DNA of 64,000 nt from Cytobacillus gottheilii (GTDB taxonomy: Bacteria; Bacillota; Bacilli; Bacillales; Cytobacillaceae), in contig NZ_KV440945.1 of the NCBI RefSeq assembly GCF_001636345.1, positions 3,941,854 to 4,005,853 on the forward strand. The letters are read 5' to 3'. This document shows, one piece after another, positions 17,645 through 26,998 of the stretch. Each line of letters starts with the position of its first letter. The stretch's first letter is position 1. Position numbers and translations under genes: made by a program. The notes under the pieces are model-generated. The model was not told where the DNA came from and ran no database searches. It worked only from the letters and a program-made list of their open reading frames with translations.

Positions 17645-17765
17645 GGAATTGACCGTTAAATGCAGAGAAATGATTGAACGTCTGCCTGGAATGATCGAAA
17701 ATATCTTCGAATTGACCCGAAAAAATCGGGAAAGGGATTGATACTCTTTAGGAAATAATCGAAAT
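17645..17765. repeat. Weak degenerate array with ATTGA/ATCGA cores
   Basis: Within the gene-free 17287-17818 stretch, ATTGA or ATCGA followed by an A-rich run recurs at 17648, 17673, 17694, 17711, 17737 and 17758 (steps 25, 21, 17, 26, 21). One unit contains the small hairpin CCCGAAAAAATCGGG. The rest of the gap holds the subtilase leader and nothing else I can identify. Confidence 0.4.
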
Positions 17766-17768
17766 AAA

Positions 17769-17801
17769 AAAGATAGACTAGCTCGCAGCTAATCTATCTT
17801 T
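17769..17801 (-). terminator. Terminator of the MDR oxidoreductase gene
   Basis: AAAGATAGA and TCTATCTTT pair, with AGCT-rich inner pairing; on the minus strand TTTTATTTCG follows. Confidence 0.8.
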
Positions 17802-17818
17802 CTACCTGTCCTAATTCG

Positions 17819-18814
17819 TTATTCACCGATTCGAAAAGCAATTTTTCCAAGTTGTTTCGCCTCTTCAAGTCTAGTAAAGGCTGCTTCATATTGATCTAAA
17901 GTGTAGACTTCATCAAGAACAGGTTTGATGCCGTGTTTCTCAATAAATGAGAGCATTTCTAAGTATTCCTCTGCACTTCCCATTGTTGATCCAAGCAAAT
18001 TAAACTGGCCGTAGAAAAATTCCCTTAAATTAAATTGAAATGTATCACCTGTAGATGATCCAAATGTTACGATGGTTCCGCCTTTTCGCAATAAAGACAT
18101 AGACTGATTAAAGGTGGCAGCACCTACAGATTCAATAATTAAATCCATTCCTATGCCCCCAAGTGCCTCTTGCCAGTCTTCATTGCTGTCAACTGCTTGT
18201 TTTGCTCCTAACTTCAGCGCAGCGTCACATTTCTCTTTGGAACGGGAGCTAACATATACTTCAGCTCCTGCAGCAACTGCAAACTGGAGCAGGAATGTGG
18301 CTACTCCGCCTCCAATCCCTGGAATGAATACTTTCATCCCCTCTTTCAGCTTTCCTCGAGTAAATAAGGCGCGGTATGCTGTTATTCCGGCAAGGGATGT
18401 AACGCCCGCTTCCTCCCATGTTAAGAAACCTGGCTTAGCAGCAGCATTTTCTGCCGGAATGGTAATATACTCAGCAAATGTGCCGTGATAAGGCAATCCC
18501 ACAATCTCGAAGCCAGCTGGCGGTGCATCGCTGTTCTCCTTCCAGCCGAGACCAGGATTAATCATGACTTCTTTGCCAATCAGCGATGGTTCCACCCCTT
18601 CTCCAACAGCATCAATGATCCCTGCACCATCAGATCCGATTACTAGGGCAGGATCAGCAGAATGATGGCGGTGAAGAACAAATAAATCACGATGATTTAG
18701 TCCTGCTGTCAGAAGCTTTACCCTTACTTCTCCTTGAGCAGGTTCCGGTTTATCTAATGTCCTATACGAGAGGCCTTCCATTCCATTTGTGCCTTCATGT
18801 GCTAACGCTCTCAT
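17819..18814 (-). CDS. Zinc-type MDR alcohol dehydrogenase/quinone oxidoreductase family protein
   Basis: 331 residues. The N-terminal GroES-like domain has LTAGLNHRDLFVLHRH and GSDGAGIIDAVGEGV; the Rossmann domain has IPGIGGGVATFLLQFAVAAGAEV. The structural-zinc cysteine cluster is absent and the catalytic Cys position is not obvious, so it is closer to NADPH:quinone oxidoreductases than to zinc ADHs. Substrate unknown. It is monocistronic, flanked by its own terminator. Confidence 0.82.
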   Translation of the reverse strand: MRALAHEGTNGMEGLSYRTLDKPEPAQGEVRVKLLTAGLNHRDLFVLHRHHSADPALVIGSDGAGIIDAVGEGVEPSLIGKEVMINPGLGWKENSDAPPAGFEIVGLPYHGTFAEYITIPAENAAAKPGFLTWEEAGVTSLAGITAYRALFTRGKLKEGMKVFIPGIGGGVATFLLQFAVAAGAEVYVSSRSKEKCDAALKLGAKQAVDSNEDWQEALGGIGMDLIIESVGAATFNQSMSLLRKGGTIVTFGSSTGDTFQFNLREFFYGQFNLLGSTMGSAEEYLEMLSFIEKHGIKPVLDEVYTLDQYEAAFTRLEEAKQLGKIAFRIGE

Positions 18815-18935
18815 TTATACCACTCCTTATTCAAATTCTTAGTTCCATACTACAAGGAAAAGTACTTTAGGATCAACAATCTGACTTTTTATTTTTTGAT
18901 TAGTGGCAATTCACAAAACCTTATAGAGAAAAAAA

Positions 18936-18964
18936 GAGGCATACCCCTAATGCAGGCATGCCTC
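18936..18964 (-). terminator. Terminator of the methionine aminopeptidase gene
   Basis: GAGGCATG(C) and (G)TATGCCTC pair around CCTGCATTAGGG; TTTTTTTC follows on the minus strand. Confidence 0.85.
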
Positions 18965-18972
18965 ATTCTTAC

Positions 18973-19788
<816 letters not shown>

Positions 19789-19982
19789 TTAGTTTAAGAG
19801 CAGACACCCGTGTCATCGTACAGCTGGACAGCTAAAGACGTTCAACGTAATTTCAATTGTGAATGAACCACTCTCTGATTTGAGAAGCTTCCTCTTCTTT
19901 AATCATGTTAAAATGTAATATAATGTATGAGATTCAGCTGACTTAATATGTTTAAATATTATACTTTCAGAGGAGGCTTGGC

Positions 19983-21718
19983 ATGTTTGAGCTCCTGATC
20001 ACCATGGTTGAGCGTCTTGGAATTATTGTTACGATCGCATTTGTCTTAACACGTTTTAGCTTCTTTCGTGACATGATTCATCAAGAACGGTTAGATACAC
20101 AGCAGCAATATAAAGCGATCATTTTTTTCGGTTTCTTTGGCATTATCGGTACATACTCTGGAATGGCGTTAGATACTGGCACACAGCAATTTGACCGCTG
20201 GGTGGCAGAACTTACTTCAGATGAAGCGATTGCCAATTCACGTGTGGTTGGCGTCGTACTAGCCGGCCTGCTGGGCGGCTATAAGGTCGGGATTGGAGCA
20301 GGAATCATTGCGGGCATTCACCGTTTTACATTAGGCGGATTTACAGCACTTGCCTGTGGCTTGGCTGCGATGTTAGCTGGGATCATTGCGGGATTTTTTC
20401 ATAAAAAAGATCGCCATGTAAAGCTCCCTGCTGCTTTTTTCATTGGCGCATTAGCCGAGTCTGTACAAATGCTGATCATTCTCTTAATAGCCAAACCATT
20501 CGATAAGGCTTAACACTTGTTGAAATTATTGGTCTGCCCATGATATTAGCCAACGGACTTGGCTCTGCTCTCTTCTTATTAATTATTAAAAATGTGATCA
20601 ATGAAGAAGAAAAAGCCGGGGCAGCACAGGCACAAAGAGCACTAAGGATTGCAGACCAAACACTTGCATACTTGCGAAAAGGGATGAATGCCCAATCTGC
20701 AAATGCTGTTTGTCATATTTTACATAAAGAAATACAATCAAGCGCTGTCGCCATTACAAACACGACTGAGATTCTTGCTCATTTGGGGCTTGGTGATGAC
20801 CATCATAAAGCAAACAGCACAATCCAAACACAAATCACAAGGGATGTAATCCAAAATGGCGAGCTTGTGATTGCAAAGGATGATACGATCCATTGCCGAA
20901 ATAAGGATTGCCCGCTTGGAGCAGCTGTTATTGCACCTTTAAAGCAGCGCGGGGAAACGATTGGCACACTTAAATTCTACTTCAGCTCGGAAAAAGAAAT
21001 TACCAATCTATCCATCGAACTTATTACAGGTTTAAGCCTGCTCTTAAGCAATCAGCTTGAAATTGCACAAGCCGAAAAAGCGTATCAGCTGGCACAAGAG
21101 GCAGAAATTAAGGCATTGCAAGCGCAAATCAGTCCTCATTTCTTATTTAATACGTTAAACACCATTATCTCTTTAACAAGAATTGATCCTGATAAAGCAC
21201 GCAGCCTGCTCGTATCACTTTCTCACTTTCTCAGAAAAAACTTAACGGCGACCACAGTAACAATGACCACACTGGAACAGGAATTAAAGCACACAAAAGC
21301 ATATCTGGCTATTGAGGAAACACGTTTTTTCCATAAGCTTACTGTAGAATATGATATTGATGAAGAAACGCTCCTCGAAAAGATTCCTCCGCTGACACTG
21401 CAGCCGATTGTGGAGAATGCAATTAAGCATGGAATTATGGATAAAGAGGAAAATTGTATTATTTCCGTCTCAATAAAAAAATATTATGAAGCAGTAAAAG
21501 TAACGGTTACAGACAACGGAAATGGCATAACAGAAGAAAGAATCAAGGAGCTTGGCGTTAAAGAAGTTCAATCACAAACAGGCTCTGGTCTTGCCTTGTA
21601 TAATGTAAATCGCCGTCTCACCATGATGTTCGGCAAACAGTCAGCTTTAAAAATACACTCAAAAATAAATGAAGGTACAAGCATTCATTTTTTATTAAAT
21701 ACGATGGAGGAAACTTAA
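19983..21718 (+). pseudogene. lytS: LytS-type sensor kinase, interrupted by a one-base frameshift
   Basis: Two open frames, 19983-20513 and about 20513-21718, together encode one LytS. The first part holds the 5TM-5TMR_LYT membrane domain (GYKVGIGAGIIAGIHRFTLG) and ends KPFDKA-stop. The second, in the next frame, resumes LTLVEIIGLPMILANG, then a GAF domain, the phosphoacceptor block ISPHFLFNTLNT and an HATPase with TLQPIVENAIKHG. Adding one T to GCTTAACA restores a ~578-residue protein, the family length. LytS/BtsS kinases sense pyruvate or envelope state and act on the adjacent LytTR regulator. The change could be a true mutation or a base-call error. Confidence 0.9.
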
Positions 21719-22447
21719 TTGGAAAAGCAAATTTCCGTGTTGATTACCGATGATGAACACTATAGCCGTGAAGAGCTGAAGCATCTTCTCTCTTCCTTTC
21801 CGAACATCAATGTAATTGGAGAAGCGGAATCAGGAGAAAGTGCTGTGATGAAAACAGTTCAGCTGCAGCCTGATGTTGTCTTCCTTGATGTCGAAATGCC
21901 AAAGATGAACGGAATGGAAGCTGCAAAGATATTAATGGAATTGAAGAAGAAGCCTATTATTATTTTTGCAACCGCTTATCCGCAGTTTGCTGCAGAGGCA
22001 TTTCGCTACGAAGCAACAGACTATTTACTTAAACCGTATGACGAAGAACAGCTTGCTGACACAATCGGGAGGATCTCTAAACTGCTGACGGTAAATGAGA
22101 GCACACAGCTTCGGCCAGCAGGAAAACTCGCCGTCGAAGAAGATGGAGAGATCTTATATGTCGATCCCATTGAGATTTTGTATGTTTCCCGAGATGATAA
22201 AGTCACAAAAATCATTTCAAAACAAGGATCCTTTGAAACAAAGCTTCCGCTCAAGGATTTAGAGAATCGCCTTTCTTCCTATCGTTTTTTCAGAATTCAT
22301 AAAAGCTATATTGTTAATCTGGATTATGTCAGCAAGCTCAGCCCATGGTTTAACGGGGCATATCAGCTTGAACTTGAAGGAAACAGTGAAAAATTGTCTG
22401 TCAGCCGAAATTATGTTAAGGCTCTGCGTGCTAAATTAGAAATCTAA
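21719..22447 (+). CDS. lytT: LytT-type response regulator (LytTR DNA-binding domain)
   Basis: 242 residues. A receiver domain with phosphoacceptor Asp57 (VVFLDVEMPKMNG) is followed by a LytTR domain (about 135-240), including LPLKDLENRL, RIHKSYIVNL and LSVSRNYVKAL. It starts at a TTG immediately after the lytS stop, with GGAGG inside the end of lytS, so translation is coupled. LytTR regulators bind paired direct repeats; the adjacent cstA is the obvious candidate target. The gene itself is intact although its kinase is frameshifted. Confidence 0.93.
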   Translation: MEKQISVLITDDEHYSREELKHLLSSFPNINVIGEAESGESAVMKTVQLQPDVVFLDVEMPKMNGMEAAKILMELKKKPIIIFATAYPQFAAEAFRYEATDYLLKPYDEEQLADTIGRISKLLTVNESTQLRPAGKLAVEEDGEILYVDPIEILYVSRDDKVTKIISKQGSFETKLPLKDLENRLSSYRFFRIHKSYIVNLDYVSKLSPWFNGAYQLELEGNSEKLSVSRNYVKALRAKLEI

Positions 22448-22465
22448 CTTACACACAGATTTATG

Positions 22466-22516
22466 AGGTGAGTTGCCGTCTATATTCTGGACGGCAGCTC
22501 GCCTTTTTCTTTTTTT
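22466..22516 (+). terminator. Terminator of the lytST operon
   Basis: AGGTGAGTTGCCGTC pairs with GACGGCAGCTCGCCT (two G-U pairs) and is followed by TTTTTCTTTTTTT. Confidence 0.92.
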
Positions 22517-22622
22517 ACTTATACACAATCCTTCCATACACCCGCATTTATCCGTTATTTTGCATCTTAGAAAGCCTTTTCAACATATTAACCTCTTAAT
22601 CTTACATCTTAGTCACAAAATG

Positions 22623-22651
22623 TTCATATTTCTTTTTTGATCTTTTATACT
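22623..22651 (+). promoter_or_regulatory. Probable sigma-A promoter of cstA
   Basis: TTCATA and TATACT are separated by 17 bases, about 30 bases upstream of the cstA start. The -35 element is weak, which suits an activated promoter. Confidence 0.45.
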
Positions 22652-22654
22652 TAA

Positions 22655-22668
22655 TGTAAACGCATACA
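22655..22668. promoter_or_regulatory. cre-like CcpA site downstream of the cstA promoter
   Basis: TGTAAACGCATACA matches the cre pattern TGWAANCGNTNWCA at all but one defined position. It lies between the -10 element and the ribosome binding site, a position where CcpA blocks transcription, fitting a transporter used under carbon limitation. Confidence 0.65.
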
Positions 22669-22682
22669 AAGGGGAATTATTT

Positions 22683-24140
22683 ATGATTACTTTTCTTGCC
22701 TCTATCGCACTTTTAATTATCGGATATTTTACTTACGGCAAGTATGTAGAAAAAGTATTCGGCGTTAAAACGGCGAGAGCAACTCCAGCATATACCCATT
22801 CTGACGGAGTCGATTATCTGCCAATGAGCACGCCGAAAAACTCATTGATCCAGCTTTTGAATATTGCAGGTACAGGGCCGATATTTGGTCCAATCATGGG
22901 AGCACTTTACGGACCAGTCGCTTTCATTTGGATTGTTATTGGCTGTATTTTTGCAGGTGCTGTTCATGATTATTTAACAGGGATGATCTCCATCCGCAAC
23001 CGCGGTGCCCATTTACCAGAGCTTGCGAGCAAGTTTCTTGGTAAAGTAATGAAACACGTTGTTAACGCGTTTGCAGTACTTCTTCTGTTACTAGTCGGAA
23101 CTGTTTTCGTTTCTACACCAGCAGATCTTTTATATGTACTTTCAGATGGAAGCGTTGCTTTATGGATTATCATTGCAGCCATTTTCTTATACTATGTTTT
23201 GGCTACTTTACTGCCAGTTGATAAAATTATCGGTCGCTTATACCCTTACTTCGGGGCACTTCTGATTATTAGTGCACTAGGAGTAGGAATTGGCCTAATT
23301 GTAACAGGTGCAAAAATTCCTGAGATTTCATTATCAAATTTCCATCCTGACAATTTACCAATCTTCCCGCTGATTTTCTTTACGATTACTTGCGGTGCAT
23401 TATCTGGATTCCATGCAACACAAACACCTATTATCTCTAGAACAACTCAAAAAGAACAGCAAGGCCGTAAAATTTTCTACGGAATGATGATTGCTGAAGG
23501 TATTATTGCTATGATCTGGGCAGCTGCTGCGATGAGTATGTTTGATGGTTACAACGGTTTAAGTGACATGCTTGCAAATGGTGGTCCTGGTGCTGTTGTT
23601 TCAGAAGTTTCAACAACACTTCTTGGCGCTATCGGCGGTACACTTGCCATCTTAGGGGTTGTCGTTTTACCAATCACTTCTGGAGACACAGCTTTTAGAA
23701 GTGCTCGTATGATTATTGCTGAGTATATCAACATGGCGCAAAAGAAACTTTCTTCCCGCCTTTGGATTGCACTTCCACTATTCGCAATTTCTGTTGTTCT
23801 TACGCAAATTGACTTTAACATCCTGTGGAGATATTTCAGCTGGGCAAACCAAGCAACGGCCGTTATTGCATTGTTTGTAGGAGCAATGTATCTATATATT
23901 GCGAAAAAGAATTATTGGATCTCTTTAATACCAGGAACATTTATGCTCGTCATGGTATGGACCTATATTTTAAATGCACAGATTGGATTTAATCTTCCGA
24001 TGAATATTTCATGGATCGTATCTGCTGTAGCGTCCACAGTATTAGTTGTACTATTCTTTAGAGCAGCGAAAAAAGCGCGGGCCAATAATCTTCCGCTTGA
24101 GATTGACATCTCTGATTATAATAAAAATATCGCATCATAA
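22683..24140 (+). CDS. cstA: CstA-family carbon-starvation/pyruvate transporter
   Basis: 485 residues with more than a dozen hydrophobic segments. The CstA signature region is clear: GTGPIFGPIMGALYGP, HDYLTGMISIRNRGAHLPE, and CGALSGFHATQTPIISR. It is shorter than E. coli CstA (about 700), matching the short Gram-positive form. E. coli CstA and BtsT take up pyruvate or peptides and BtsT is controlled by the LytS/LytTR-type BtsSR pair, so the adjacent lytST is probably its regulator. A cre-like site lies in the leader. AAAGGGG precedes the ATG. Confidence 0.92.
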   Translation: MITFLASIALLIIGYFTYGKYVEKVFGVKTARATPAYTHSDGVDYLPMSTPKNSLIQLLNIAGTGPIFGPIMGALYGPVAFIWIVIGCIFAGAVHDYLTGMISIRNRGAHLPELASKFLGKVMKHVVNAFAVLLLLLVGTVFVSTPADLLYVLSDGSVALWIIIAAIFLYYVLATLLPVDKIIGRLYPYFGALLIISALGVGIGLIVTGAKIPEISLSNFHPDNLPIFPLIFFTITCGALSGFHATQTPIISRTTQKEQQGRKIFYGMMIAEGIIAMIWAAAAMSMFDGYNGLSDMLANGGPGAVVSEVSTTLLGAIGGTLAILGVVVLPITSGDTAFRSARMIIAEYINMAQKKLSSRLWIALPLFAISVVLTQIDFNILWRYFSWANQATAVIALFVGAMYLYIAKKNYWISLIPGTFMLVMVWTYILNAQIGFNLPMNISWIVSAVASTVLVVLFFRAAKKARANNLPLEIDISDYNKNIAS

Positions 24141-24207
24141 AAATTGTTTTAGAAGAAGGGCACGTGCAGAAAGCATGTGCTCTTTACCTTATAAGGAGGA
24201 ATTGGAA

Positions 24208-25051
24208 TTGAGAATTTTAGTTGTTGGTGCTGGAGCGATCGGCGGTTATTTTGGCGGCAGACTTGCTGAAAAGGGTGAAGATATAACGTTCTTAGTAAGG
24301 GAGAAAAGAAAGGAATACCTTGATCAGCATGGGCTTTCGATTGAAAGTGTGAATGGCAGCATGCAGCTTGCTCCTAAGATGATTTTAAGCGGAGAGAAAG
24401 CTGATCCATTTGATATTATTTTGCTTTCTGTAAAATCCTATCACCTCGATCAGGCTGTCGCGAGTATGAAGCCTTATGTTGGAGAACATACATATATTCT
24501 TCCCCTTCTAAATGGGATCGCTCATCTTGATCTAATCCGGAAATATTGTTCAAATGAGTCCACTTCATGAGCTTGTGTTTGGACCGCTGCCTTCAACAGA
24601 ACGCGCAAACCTGCCTCAATTAAAAGAGGTATTGTCAGGCACGAAGGCAGAGATCCGCTACTCGGATTCGATTGAACAGGAGATGTGGCATAAATATGTT
24701 TTTATTTCTGCCTTATCTGGTGTGACCTCTCTCTTTCGCTCGCCTATTGGTCCGATCCGAGACGATCAGAATGGGCAAAGCGTTATTCAATCTGTCGTAG
24801 AGGAGGTTACTGAGATTGCAAAAGCGATAAACGCTCCCGTGGCAGATAATCTGCAAGGGATCGTTTTAAATAAACTGCAAATACTTGGTTTTCAAATGAA
24901 ATCGTCTCTTCAGCGTGATATGGAAAAAAACCTTCCAACTGAAGGCGATCACTTCTTTGGGTATTTGCTAGAACAAAAGAATTCATATACCTCTTCACCT
25001 GTTCTTTCAGCTATTTATTCAAATATCACTATTTACGAAAAGTCACTTTAA
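24208..25051 (+). pseudogene. panE: 2-dehydropantoate 2-reductase (PanE/ApbA) with an internal deletion and frameshift
   Basis: A TTG start after AAGGAGGAA opens MRILVVGAGAIGGYFGGRL, the NADPH-binding motif, and runs to NGIAHLDLIRKYCSNESTS-stop. The next frame resumes IVQMSPLHELVFGPL and continues through the C-terminal helical domain to 25051. Family members have about 20-25 residues (the VLGGLCFI-type segment) between these points; here they are missing, so a deletion that is not a multiple of three has joined the two halves near 24545. The catalytic Lys block is also affected by the shift. The gene looks inactive. It is 67 bases downstream of cstA. Confidence 0.88.
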
Positions 25052-25056
25052 AGGTA

Positions 25057-25090
25057 AAAAGCAGCAGGATTACACTGCTGCTTTTTACTT
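25057..25090 (+). terminator. Terminator after the panE remnant
   Basis: AAAAGCAGCAG and CTGCTGCTTTT pair around GATTACA, followed by TACTTTTTTC. Confidence 0.88.
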
Positions 25091-25195
25091 TTTTCACCTT
25101 TTTATTTGTTCTCATGTAAAATATGACATGTCAGTCAATTTTTATAATCGCTATAAAGTACGTTTATCAAGATAAATCAAGATAGGAGGACAATT

Positions 25196-25918
25196 TTGAT
25201 TGGATTAATCGTAACTTTAATTATTATGGTCATTATATTTGGTTTACTTGGATGGGCAATTCGATATAAAGAGGCTTACTTTCTATTATCAGGGTTTGCC
25301 ACTATGACCGAGGCTGAACAAAAAGAGTTTCTGGAGAATAGATATCCTCAAAAGGTCGGCAGCATGCTGATCATTACAGCAGTTGGAACACTGCTGCTTC
25401 TGCCTTTACTCTTTACTTCATTCCCGTATGCAGCTGAGATTATTTTTGGCTACACTTTGCTCTTTATATTTGGAGGTTTTATTTATCTGTCAAAATATGA
25501 ACTAAAGCATAAACGGAAAAAAAGCTATATTATTAGTATTTCCTTATTTGTTCTAGTCGTTGGAGGGGTGAGCGCATTAATGATTTTTACTTACCAGGAT
25601 TATGAAGTAACCTTGGATAATGATCAGCTTGAAATTACCGGAATGTATGGACAGCAGTTGCCAATTGATGACCTGAAATCAGTGGAGCTTCTGGATGAAA
25701 TGCCTGAAATCGAATTTAAAACAAACGGTGTTGGAGTTGGAACATTGGCTAAAGGGCATTTCAATGTAAAAGGTTATGGAAATAGTTTGCTCTATATTCA
25801 TAGTGATAGCCTGCCAATTATCTTAATCCAAACAAATGAAAACCCCATCTTTCTAAACAATCAATCTACATCTGTCACAAAGGATTGGTTTAACAAGCTT
25901 CGTAAGTACTTGCAATAA
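25196..25918 (+). CDS. Membrane protein, DUF3784-like N-terminus with a soluble C-terminal domain
   Basis: 240 residues starting at TTG after AGGAGGAC. Four hydrophobic segments (about 2-22, 57-73, 77-98, 108-128) resemble DUF3784, including YKEAYFLLSGFATMTEAEQ. The C-terminal ~110 residues (YEVTLDNDQLEITGMYGQQLPIDD) look like a bacterial PH-type domain, a beta-rich fold found in membrane-anchored proteins. Function is unknown. No operon partner; its own promoter presumably lies in 25091-25180. Confidence 0.7.
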   Translation: MIGLIVTLIIMVIIFGLLGWAIRYKEAYFLLSGFATMTEAEQKEFLENRYPQKVGSMLIITAVGTLLLLPLLFTSFPYAAEIIFGYTLLFIFGGFIYLSKYELKHKRKKSYIISISLFVLVVGGVSALMIFTYQDYEVTLDNDQLEITGMYGQQLPIDDLKSVELLDEMPEIEFKTNGVGVGTLAKGHFNVKGYGNSLLYIHSDSLPIILIQTNENPIFLNNQSTSVTKDWFNKLRKYLQ

Positions 25919-25999
25919 AAATCCCGTGTTTTCACGAATATTTTTTTGGGAATGATATAGTTATGAATAGATCAAGTAAAATTGGGAGGATAACCATAC

Positions 26000-26956
26000 A
26001 TGTCATACATATTGTTAATTGCAGGCTTTGCTCTGTTAATTTTTGGAGCCAACTTCTTTGTTGATGGTGCTTCTAAAATTGCAGGCTTTCTTAGAATTTC
26101 CCCTCTTTTAATCGGTTTAACCATCGTTGCTTTTGGAACGAGTTCTCCGGAGGCTACAGTTAGTATTTTAGCAGCATTAGATAATAGTGCAGATGTCGCG
26201 ATCGGAAACGTTGTTGGAAGCAATATTTTTAATATTACCCTCGTTGTTGGACTAACAGCCGTTATTTTTCCTTTACAAGTTGAGAGTACAACAATAAGAA
26301 AAGAAATCCCATTCACTCTGCTGGCAAGTGCTGCTTTATTTATTTTTATCAGTGATGTTCTTCTTGACGGCGGCTCTGCCAATGTTATCACCAGAAGCGA
26401 CGGATTCATTCTATTGCTCTTTTTTGCCGTTTTTCTCTACTATTTGTTTGAAGTGGCCAGAAAAAACAGAACAGAAGCACCAGCTGATCACGTTAAACCA
26501 ACTTCTGCAGTCTGGCTAAAACAGATTGTTTTCACCCTGCTCGGCCTTGCGGCAATTATATTTGGCGGCGATCTTGTTGTCAGCAGCAGTACTGAAATTG
26601 CTTATTCCTTAGGGATGAGCCAAACATTAGTCGGATTAACCATTGTTGCAATTGGTACCTCTCTTCCTGAGCTTGTTACTTCAATTGCTGCAGCGATAAA
26701 GAAAGAAAGCGAAATTGCGCTAGGAAATATTGTTGGAAGTAATATCTTTAATATTTTGTTTGTGCTTGGTGCTTCGGCTTCCATCGCACCACTGCCTGCA
26801 GACCCGAAAATTTTCATTGATATTACCATTATGATACTGTTAACCGTTGTACTTCTTATTTTCTCTCGTTCTCATTATAAAATTGGCAAATTCGAAGGAA
26901 TTATATTAGCAGCAGCATATATCATTTATCTCGTTTATATTATCATGAGAAATTAG
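26000..26956 (+). CDS. Calcium/sodium antiporter, CaCA family (YrbG type)
   Basis: 318 residues with ten to eleven membrane segments and the two internally duplicated alpha repeats: IVAFGTSSPEATVSILAAL...AIGNVVGSNIFNIT near the start and IVAIGTSLPELVTSIAAAI...ALGNIVGSNIFNIL in the second half. The acidic residues (Glu) in each repeat bind the cation. The family exchanges Ca2+ (or related cations) for Na+. An intact binding site GGGAGGAT precedes the ATG, and a palindromic terminator follows. Confidence 0.93.
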   Translation: MSYILLIAGFALLIFGANFFVDGASKIAGFLRISPLLIGLTIVAFGTSSPEATVSILAALDNSADVAIGNVVGSNIFNITLVVGLTAVIFPLQVESTTIRKEIPFTLLASAALFIFISDVLLDGGSANVITRSDGFILLLFFAVFLYYLFEVARKNRTEAPADHVKPTSAVWLKQIVFTLLGLAAIIFGGDLVVSSSTEIAYSLGMSQTLVGLTIVAIGTSLPELVTSIAAAIKKESEIALGNIVGSNIFNILFVLGASASIAPLPADPKIFIDITIMILLTVVLLIFSRSHYKIGKFEGIILAAAYIIYLVYIIMRN

Positions 26957-26960
26957 ATGA

Positions 26961-26988
26961 AAAGCCGGTTCAGCTGAACCGGCTTTTT
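26961..26988. terminator. Bidirectional terminator between converging transporter genes
   Basis: AAAGCCGGTTCAGCTGAACCGGCTTT is a perfect palindrome followed by TT on the plus strand and TCATC on the minus strand. Confidence 0.9.
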
Positions 26989-26998
26989 AAATACAGCT

